Assembly: GCA_033977485.1 (NCBI GenBank)
Contig: CM066989.1
Span: 32,031,095 to 32,095,094, forward strand
Direction of reading: 5' to 3'
Length of the DNA stretch: 64,000 nt
Source of the DNA: Hydrangea macrophylla
Taxonomy: Eukaryota; Streptophyta; Magnoliopsida; Cornales; Hydrangeaceae
The position numbers and the translations under genes were made by a program. The notes below the pieces were generated by a model. It had not been told where the DNA came from. It did no database searches and saw nothing but the letters and a program-made list of their open reading frames with translations. Below, in pieces: positions 56,590 to 64,000 of this stretch; within the stretch, counting starts at the first letter, position 1; every line of letters starts with the position of its first letter.

Positions 56590-58440
56590 GCAAGGTAAGA
56601 AGCAAGTAAAAAACTAAATTTTATGTAGCTACTAAAGATCATGCACTTGGGCGATCAAGCATTTGGATAATCACCTTAGTGACAACAATAATCCTTCATT
56701 ATTTATGATGGCACTAATATATGTGACAACAATAATTCTTCATTATTTATGATGGCACTAATATATATTATACATAGAAGTGCAACATAACAAATAAGGG
56801 GGAAAGTAACAGAGAACCATTAATTGCTAACATAATACACAATTCAACTCCACAAGAGAGTTTAAATGCTCAAAGAGCACCATCCCCTCTAAAAAGATCA
56901 AAATTTAAAAATTAAAACGCGCACTACACATGACACAATAAAGAATACTTAAAGCAGCATAAATGGGATAAACAAATGAGAAGCTCCAAATAAAAACAAA
57001 CACCAACATATGTGGCATAAGAATCGAAAAGATGTAAGAAACAGCATGATAGACGTAGGAAGAGGAAAATCAAGTGTGGAAATGAAGTCATGACTAAGAG
57101 AAAGAGATGGAGGGAAAAGGTTTTCCTCAATCAATATCCACCAAGTCGGAGAGTGTGAAAAGTTACATCTATGTATTCTCTTGGGCCATGCTTGCTGGCC
57201 AGATAAAACTGTTGGATAGGATAAGGCAAGATTGTTGGATAAGCTTAAACCATGTTCTACGTTTGCCAGTTATTTTTTGTTATTATTTTTATAAATACTA
57301 TTTTCCACGTTTAACATATACTTCTATGCGTGAAATAATACTTTATGATTTTTTATGAACGTCTAAATATTTTAAATAAATAAATTTGTATTTTTAAAAT
57401 ATAACTTTCTGATTTTCTAAAATATAGTATGATATTTGATAACTACATCCTTATGAATATTGAACTTTATAACATTGTTTTAGTCATTTTTCTTATCTTA
57501 CTGCTCCTTATCCTGGCCCATCCTCCCCCGCACCGCAATGGTATAATTCTATCCCTCGAATTCAGAATAAAGATGGGAGATCATATTAGAATCTCTTTAC
57601 CCGACGGGTAGGCTGCGCCAAACGCATGATAGGATAAGGCTTACCCTATCATGTGCCTTTATTAGGCGTACAAAACGCGCACTTGGAATATAACCCTTCC
57701 ACTAACTACCACGTAACAACAAACTACAGCACCAGGGACAAGGTAATTGGGTGCAACTAAAGCCAGGCATGCGTGAATGCAACAAATTGCCAGGGAAAGA
57801 CAAAATCACAGAATGAGCAAAGGAGAAGAAATGTAAGTGGAGTTCCCATAAAGCTGGAGAAAACTTGAACGCTTCCAAATGTGATCCGAAAACGATAGCC
57901 AAAAAAGGAGAACCAGGAATAAAGCATACTAGAATAAAAAGGAAAAAATAACAAGCAGGAAAGAAAGATGAGAAAGAGAAGTCTTAAGCTGCAAAAGAAT
58001 GAGAGAAGCCACCTCAGTTCTTCTAAACAACCAATTTCCACGCGAAGAGGTAAGGTAAGAACATCTAGAGCAAGCCTAATGATACGAGATCTCCTATGTA
58101 GGTGTTGTTTAACTCAGTTAAGTTGCCATGTGCAAGGAATGTGAAAACTTAACCTTATGGGAAATAAAACGGAGGACAGAATCTCCAGCATTGTGGTGTA
58201 TATACGAAACAAAGGAACAACTAAAGTAACATTATGAATATTCTATGATAGAATTAGACATGGAGGTCATTTTATAGTGCATGCATAAAGATTGTACATC
58301 TCCAGCCTACCGATCCATAGCACCCTGCACAAGGGGGTAGCCATTAAAAGATCAGGTAGATCCCAATAATCAAGCTTCACCTAGATTGAACTATGATAGT
58401 TGACAGGTGCTTAAATGTCATTCAATTAAGCCCCTAAAAG
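56590..58440. other. Probable intron or intergenic DNA
   Basis: A 57-bp near-exact tandem duplication at about 56688-56768 ('gtgacaacaataatcc/ttcttcattatttatgatggc'). No further exon edges I trust. Confidence 0.45.
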
Positions 58441-58562
58441 TGCCTTTGTCATGACTTGTGTAGCTTTGTATACAGTGCTTTTAATGAATAAATTCATATT
58501 GTAGGTTTTGGATCAATTAAAGTGAATGTGCAAGGATAAAGCAACCACAAACAGAGAGAAAC

Positions 58563-58596
58563 TCGATCGATCGAACCACATTTCGATCTATCGAAA
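58563..58596. repeat. One pair of palindromes, 20 bp apart
   Basis: TCGATCGATCGA (58563-58574) and TTTCGATCTATCGAAA (58581-58596). The centres are 20 bp apart. Confidence 0.8.
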
Positions 58597-58778
58597 TTCG
58601 CAGGGTTTGTTTGGCTTTCAAAGCTCTCACCCCAGTTTTTCTCAACTTTTTGGAGGTGTATTTGGGTGCAAAGATACCCAGCTGCTACAATTACAAATAC
58701 AGAGATATACAAGAAATGCTCCAAAAGATGTTGAAAAGTCAATAAAGCATAAAGTGCTTTGTGGGACAACTTGCAAGA

Positions 58779-58780
58779 GA

Positions 58781-58818
<38 letters not shown>

Positions 58819-58819
58819 A
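58779..58819. repeat. (GA)n microsatellite
   Basis: GAGA run with a GATA interruption. Confidence 0.95.
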
Positions 58820-59899
58820 GAGGTCAAATCAACCAAAAAAGGGGCTTCTCAAGAAATACGCAGATTTTGTCCTTAAGAAAGAGAGGAGGAAGCTTCCTAC
58901 ACACGTAGATACATTTTGTAATAGCTAGGAAGTTTCACATAGTACACACACTAATCTCTACACATTTTCTATCTAGTTCTCTACGGGTTTGAAGTTTCTC
59001 AAGGAAGAAGAAGAGGATTCAAAGCTCCTTCAAGCCAAGGGTCATCTCCTCCTTTTCAAGAGCTCTCCATGGGCCAAGGAGGGCTAAACCCTCCATCTAG
59101 GGTGTTGATGAAGCCCTAACCATTGGGCATTTGGTGTTGTATGTCTTCCTCTAGTTTTACTTTTTGAAATTGATATTGTATAACCTCACGAGGATTACCA
59201 TATATAATTGGTATGTTAAATCTAATACGCTTCCATGCTTTGATTTCTTTCTTGTCTTCGAAAGTTGTTTTGGTATGAAATGCTTGATTTTTGTTCCTCC
59301 TAATACGAGGGTTACACTATAGTGCTTCATTGTTGTGATTTAAATATGAAATATGAGTCGTGCCTAGAGAGGATGAGTTGTGCCACCATCTTAGTTTAAC
59401 TTAGTTAAGTGTAGTGTAGGGCAGACAAATCATTCCTATCACAAATTTTCTTGCTAGTATTTGAGTTACTTATCTTCTTACATCCTCATAGCCTTGTAGT
59501 CTATGAGTTCTTTTCAAGTTCATGAGTTAACTAGTAAAGAAATATGATTTTCCAAATGTCTAAATAGTTAGAGGTGGATTCTAACACTCTAGGTCTCAAC
59601 TTCATCCATATTCACATCCTTTCAAACCCTCTCCATACTCATTTCAAGTATCACCAGTTTCATTTGCATTGTTGTTTTTAAGTTGAAAATAGGATCATAA
59701 CAATCAAACCATTCATACTCTTTCTCATCAACTTCAAAGACATAATCCGCAATTCCTACAACTCCGAATCCTTGTGGACTCGACACCCTACTCATCACTA
59801 TCTATACAATTTTAATGGGGGTAAAATACAACTTGATAGCCGACACGATCAATAGTGTTACTGGCCCAATTGACACTGAATTGAGCTCAGTTCTTAAGC

Positions 59900-61003
59900 T
59901 TCAATTCAAGCTCACGCAAGGCTGGTTTGGTTACTCGAGCAAGCAGACACAAAATTGAGCCAGCCCACAAAATGCTTGGTTAAGGCCCCATGCCTTTTGA
60001 GACAAATGATTCCGCCCAAGTACAAAATCAACAATTTTATGAAGCACCACTAAGGATACCAAACCAAACCAAGTCTTGTGTCCCAACCAAGGATGCTTGG
60101 GGAAAAAAAAAAAAAGAAGCCTAACAAGCGAAAGCAGGCACCACTTTAGACCAGCATCTGCAAAGTTCGAAGATTGATGACCAACAATCCATGCCAAGTA
60201 ATATTGAGTCTTGGCTGGACAACAAAAGAAATGCCCAAGTTCTCCTTGGCACTCACTGGTAGCCACTTCTGTCAAGGCAATCTCATAAAACACCAATAAT
60301 CAAAGTACATATTGCAGAAATAGATTTATTTTCACCACTAGTCCACAATTTGAAAGTCCAAGGCCAAGAAAATTTCAGAAATCTTCGTCACTCTCCACCG
60401 TATATGCATATCTAAAATTTTTTTTATGAACCATCGCTCTTAATTGTATGCATCTTGTACATGCATGCGTTCATTACAAATTTTCGTTTGGGGGGGGGGA
60501 ATAATAGTAATAATAATAAATTTCTCACGATAAGCGAGATACAATTACAAGGGGATATTATACACACCATCCCATAATTTGAACTAGGTGATTCTGTGTT
60601 CAATTGGCATAAAAAAAAAATTATATATATTCTGCTACACTTGTAAAATATAGATATATTTATATATCTACATATATGTATGGATAAGAGTGTGTGTGGA
60701 CTCAACTACGCGTGTCAAAGGATGCACAGTGCACAAAAACATACAAAATATGTACAATAAAATATACAAAGAGTAACGAAATGGATAGACTTTTCCATGC
60801 AATCTACAAGCTAATGTATTCAAGAATGCGGGGAAAAAACGTTGAAAAAAGAACTCTAAACCTATGCACCGGTAACTCTTGCTGCCAATATACCTCAATT
60901 CCCACCCTTCCTTAACAAATCATAGTAGAAATACAGACAGACCTATCAGGACATGCTGTTTATGCCTGGACCACGTTTTCTGGCCAGATTAGAACAACTC
61001 TGC
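59900..61003. other. Anonymous DNA with small LINE-tail relic
   Basis: 'ccaaaccaaaccaagtcttgtgtcccaa' (60058-60086) resembles the 3' tail of the RTE fragment at 52496. Otherwise AT-rich, with (TAA)n at 60500-60520. Confidence 0.4.
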
Positions 61004-61997
61004 AGTGGTACCAAGGGGTGTACAAAAAAACCGCCCGACCGGAACCGACCGAACCGTGAGTTTTTGGTCGGTTGTTCAATCCATCGGTCGGTGGTCAGTT
61101 TATGTTGCTGAGAAAAACCGAGATTCGGTTCGACGCACGGTTGGCCAAGTTAATCCACCATATAAAAACTTTAAACCCCCCTCATCTCCTCTCTCATTTC
61201 TCTCCTCTCATTCACGATCAGGACCTAAACCTCTAAGGCGATTTTCCCTAACACGTCGTCGTCGCCGCCTCCTCTCTCACTCTCTACCGCCTTCTCTCAC
61301 AGGCTCGGCCCTAATCCTTGCGCGAGCCCTAATCTCTCTTCTCCTTCCTCTCACTCTCACTCTCAGCCACCACCACCACTCCGAATCTCCAATAATCTCA
61401 GTCACTACCACCACTCTCACCACCAGACCAGACCACCACCACCACTCTCACCACCACCAGACCCAACACCACTTGCAACCACCACACATCTCTCTCCTCC
61501 TCACCCTCATCCTAATCCCTATCTCTCCACCACTCTACGACCACACCACTCTCGGCCACCCTGATTAGCGCATTGCCACTATGATCAACACCACTTGCGA
61601 AACCCTAAGCCACCAGCCCACCATGACCACTCTCAGTCACCACCACCACTCTCAGTTGCATAATAGATAAATTGGAGGTCTGAAACTATGTTGTTCGAGA
61701 TCAATTGGTTCGAGATCATAAAGTTGCAGCGATCAATTGGAGGTCTAAAACTTTATTGTTCATGACCAATTGAAGTTGCAGAGAGTTGTTATCAGGTTTG
61801 ATTCATACCTATACTGCCTCATCTTGTTGGGATTGTTAAATTGCTTTTGGTTTTTGCAAGTGATCACCCTTCAGTCCAATTTAGTTTGTGACCCTCTAGT
61901 TTTTGACCCTTCAGTCCAATTAAGCCCAAAATAGTGGCCAACACACAGCCCACCCCGAAACCGACTACCCCGAAACCGAGTGAAACCGATTAAGAGA

Positions 61998-62081
61998 TGG
62001 ACAGTTTCGGTCACAGCAATTGATAAACCGAGCCCCTTGGTTCAGTCCCTAATCCCTGCAAAGCCCGACTGAAACCAACCG
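61998..62081 (+). repeat. 84-bp direct repeat, copy 1 (outside inner element)
   Basis: Begins GACAGTTTCGGTCACAGCAA and ends ACTGAAACCAACCGA. It is about 96 percent identical to 62125-62208. Confidence 0.88.
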
Positions 62082-62086
62082 AGTAC

Positions 62087-62258
62087 CTATGTAGCACGGG
62101 TACCGACACGCGACACCGGTACGATACAGTTTCCGTCACAGCAATTGATAAACCGAGCCCCTCGGTTCAGTCCCGAATCCCTGCAAAGCCCGACTGAAAC
62201 CAACCGACTAGGTTAAGTTTACTTCATCAGACCAGAAAAGGGTTTCTCAACCGCATCG

Positions 62259-62303
<45 letters not shown>

Positions 62304-62398
62304 AAGAAGAAGAAGCAATCGCAGATTCGCAGCAACCAAGGGGCCGACACCAACGCTAACAGAGTAGAAGCGGAAGACAACTCCGACCAGGTAAGTCT

Positions 62399-62451
<53 letters not shown>

Positions 62452-62628
62452 CTCACGAGTCGCACCTTTGCCGTACCAGAGCCGTACTAGAGCCGTACCC
62501 AACGAAAATCATAAACTTAAAATAACAAAACACCGCTACACATACCCAGCAGTATTGTACGCATGTCGGTGTCCCCCAGGTACACGGTACTGGTACTTCA
62601 CTCAAAATGAAGTACCCGTGCTTCATAG
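62087..62628. mobile_element. Inner CTATG...CATAG element
   Basis: Ends CTATGTAGCACGGGTAC and GTACCCGTGCTTCATAG (one mismatch), with 8-bp duplications CCGAGTAC (62079-62086 and 62629-62636). It is inserted six bases from the end of the outer TIR element. It contains GA (62261-62298) and CT (62402-62453) runs and an 84-bp copy of the host element's own flanking sequence. Same family as 44233-44545. Confidence 0.75.
62125..62208 (+). repeat. 84-bp direct repeat, copy 2 (inside inner element)
   Basis: Lies 38 bp inside the inner element, which should not contain host-element sequence. Confidence 0.88.
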
Positions 62629-62651
62629 CCGAGTACACCCCTAGTGGTACC

Positions 62652-63207
62652 GGGTAAAACCCAAGAGCCAGATAAAAAAAAAAATTAAAAGGGAGGGACC
62701 ACCCATAGAGCACTAGCAATTCAATTAGGGTGTCACGTCCGTCTCAGGAACGCCACACTGACACATGTCGAATTAAGTATCAGACAAGCAAAGAAAATGG
62801 GTCTTTTTATAACATGAGATACATTTCAGACACGCTGCCCACACGGTCGAACATAGAAGTGGACATGGAAATGTGGCTCATTTGAAAGTGTTCTAAAATA
62901 ATGAGGTGAAACTACTAATATATAATAATAAGTAATAAGTTACCTTGAAAACCTAGGAAACGGAGGGGGCGGCATAGTGTACTACATTATACAATTTATC
63001 AAAAGTGAACATAACCCACATTTTCTGATTTTTAAGAGTTGCCATGCCGCCGTTTTCATATTGTGACATATGTGCTACACATGTGACCAAAACTCCACTA
63101 CCACTAAACATCACAAAAATAAGTAGGGAGTTGCTAAATGCATCCAGAAAATTTCTCTCCACACCAAACATTTACAACATAAGATGTTGCATGTACTACT
63201 CATTCCC
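62652..63207. other. Anonymous DNA
   Basis: No supportable gene or repeat. Confidence 0.5.
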
Positions 63208-63210
63208 TAA

Positions 63211-63528
63211 GGCTCTGCTTTGTTCTTGGATTTAGCGAGGGAAAAGAAAAGAAAACATAGAGGAAAACCATTTCCTTTGTTTGGTTACAAAGGAAAACAA
63301 CGAGAAAGATAGGAAAGAAAATAGCATAAGTCGAAAAATAAACTAAACATTTTGAATGTTGTGAGTCATTTCTCTTCCTTTATTCATATATTGTCATATT
63401 TTAGAAAATTTTAATTTTTCATGTTATTTAAGCCTGAAGGAAGGGAAAACACGAGGGAACTAGTTTTCCTCCTTGTTTTACCTTTCCCTTTTCTTTTCCC
63501 TCACAAAACCCATGAACCAAACAAAGCC
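63211..63528. mobile_element. Tourist-like (PIF/Harbinger) MITE
   Basis: 318 bp flanked by TAA (63208-63210 and 63529-63531). Imperfect inverted ends of about 45 bp read GGCTCTGCTTTGTTCTTGGA and, on the other strand, GGCTTTGTTTGGTTCATGGG, both running into GAGGGAAAAGAAAAG. No coding capacity. Confidence 0.7.
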
Positions 63529-63531
63529 TAA

Positions 63532-64000
63532 TGTGAGAGTATAGAACAATTTGGTGATGGCTTTAGCAGCACTCAGATACCTAATAAACTCTCTCAGCAC
63601 TGCTAAAAATGCAATGACAATTCAGATTTACCACCTCTTTAACTACATTATCTACTGTCATAATTCCCTAAAGGAATGTTGCTACACAATGAAGGTCGCC
63701 ACCTTTAAAAGCACTAAAAAGTTCCAATTGCGCCTGTCATGCTACCCCTCATCTACCTACTCTAAAAAGAAACTGGACTGCCTCAATTTATGCCCCGTAC
63801 AACACATTTCTCCTTTGCGGTGCCAACCGCTATTGACAATTTGGAATTGACAAACGGTTGGGGCTCTTGCAGCAACATATCGTCACCATACATCTGGCTA
63901 CAATAGCCACCAACCTGCCAAGAGCCAGTGCTCAAAACCAGCGCAAGCGATATCATCAAATTTAGTGATCAGGAACCAACAGAACCACTAAACTTCCCAA
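63532..64000. other. Anonymous DNA
   Basis: One 99-codon plus frame (63551-63850) without recognisable features. Confidence 0.45.

Larger units (their letters stand above)
58440..59880 (+). repeat. LTR-like sequence, Tat/Athila style
   Basis: The phrase TCCTTGTGGACTCGACACCC (about 59771) is the type found near the 3' end of Tat/Athila LTRs. Upstream are a pair of CG-centred palindromes (58563-58596) and a GA run. No PBS of that lineage follows, so it may be a truncated or solo LTR. Confidence 0.35.
61013..62642. mobile_element. TIR element with AGGGGTGTAC ends, carrying a nested element
   Basis: Inverted ends AGGGGTGTAC and GTACACCCCT with 9-bp flanking repeats AGTGGTACC (61004-61012 and 62643-62651). 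Without the inner insertion it is about 1.08 kb. It starts with dense CCGACCGAACC motifs. It then holds a TATATAAAAAC box (about 61160) and a long CT/CCA-rich stretch whose 187-codon frame (61005-61568) is His/Leu/Ser-rich low complexity and probably not a gene. The superfamily (Mutator-like or hAT) is undecided. Confidence 0.68.

Noticed and set aside
57170..57680. Possible inverted repeat around GGATAAGGCAAG / GGATAAGGCTTACC
   Set aside because: The shared phrases are direct and short. No consistent ends or target duplication were found.
61005..61568. 187-codon ORF
   Set aside because: It starts in the target duplication of a TIR element and is mostly CT/CCA low complexity.

Overview
This is a nuclear segment from a flowering plant, most likely a eudicot with a repeat-rich genome. 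The evidence is layered Ty3/gypsy, Ty1/copia, TRIM/SMART, Helitron, MITE and LINE sequence, tRNA-iMet primer-binding sites, many AT and GA microsatellites, and plant-style exons with GT..AG introns. The species cannot be named from the sequence. Nothing looks bacterial, organellar or viral.

Positions 1-18895 hold one decayed Ty3/gypsy chromovirus (Tekay/Del-like, with a type II chromodomain). It has a long LTR, a leader with an extra open frame, and gag-pro-RT-RNaseH-IN. A second, younger Tekay-like element (5408-14537) sits in its reverse transcriptase. That element has two 2190-bp LTRs that differ at about 55 positions by hand count, and a 5-bp target duplication. A TRIM-type mini-retroelement with an inverted core (15254-16256, target duplication CTACT) sits between RNase H and integrase. 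The LTRs of the younger element carry ten copies of a 10-bp palindrome in five pairs. Pair members lie 20-21 bp apart and pairs recur every 72-73 bp. Unrelated LTR-like sequences at 27.7 kb and 58.6 kb show comparable 19-20 bp pairs of different palindromes.

From 18.9 to 30 kb there is AT-rich DNA with a minus-strand, internally deleted Athila/Tat-lineage relic. It retains the PBS, gag and the integrase C-terminus and contains a probable solo LTR. A tRNA-like SINE head, a degenerate LTR and a candidate Helitron end follow. From 30.7 to 34 kb six minus-strand exons join in phase to the stop codon of a gene I cannot identify. Further phase-0 exon candidates at 47.7 kb and 56.2-56.6 kb may belong to the same gene. 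If so, its introns hold everything between.

The most striking locus is 34235-45276. A TIR transposon with an 8-bp target duplication (ATCCCAAC) contains a nine-monomer tandem array of about 1.06 kb per unit. The array has Helitron-like outer ends: one terminal hairpin plus CTAG at one side only, GA at the other, and an A/T target. The last monomer has in turn been hit by a 313-bp MITE with 8-bp target duplications. From 47.9 to 51.9 kb lies a gutted copia element with two later insertions. Beyond it are an RTE LINE fragment, a SMART-like element with 64-68 bp LTRs, a nested pair of TIR elements (61.0-62.6 kb) and a Tourist-like MITE (63.2 kb).

Most of the window is therefore transposon-on-transposon sequence. 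The only host gene I can support is the split minus-strand gene.
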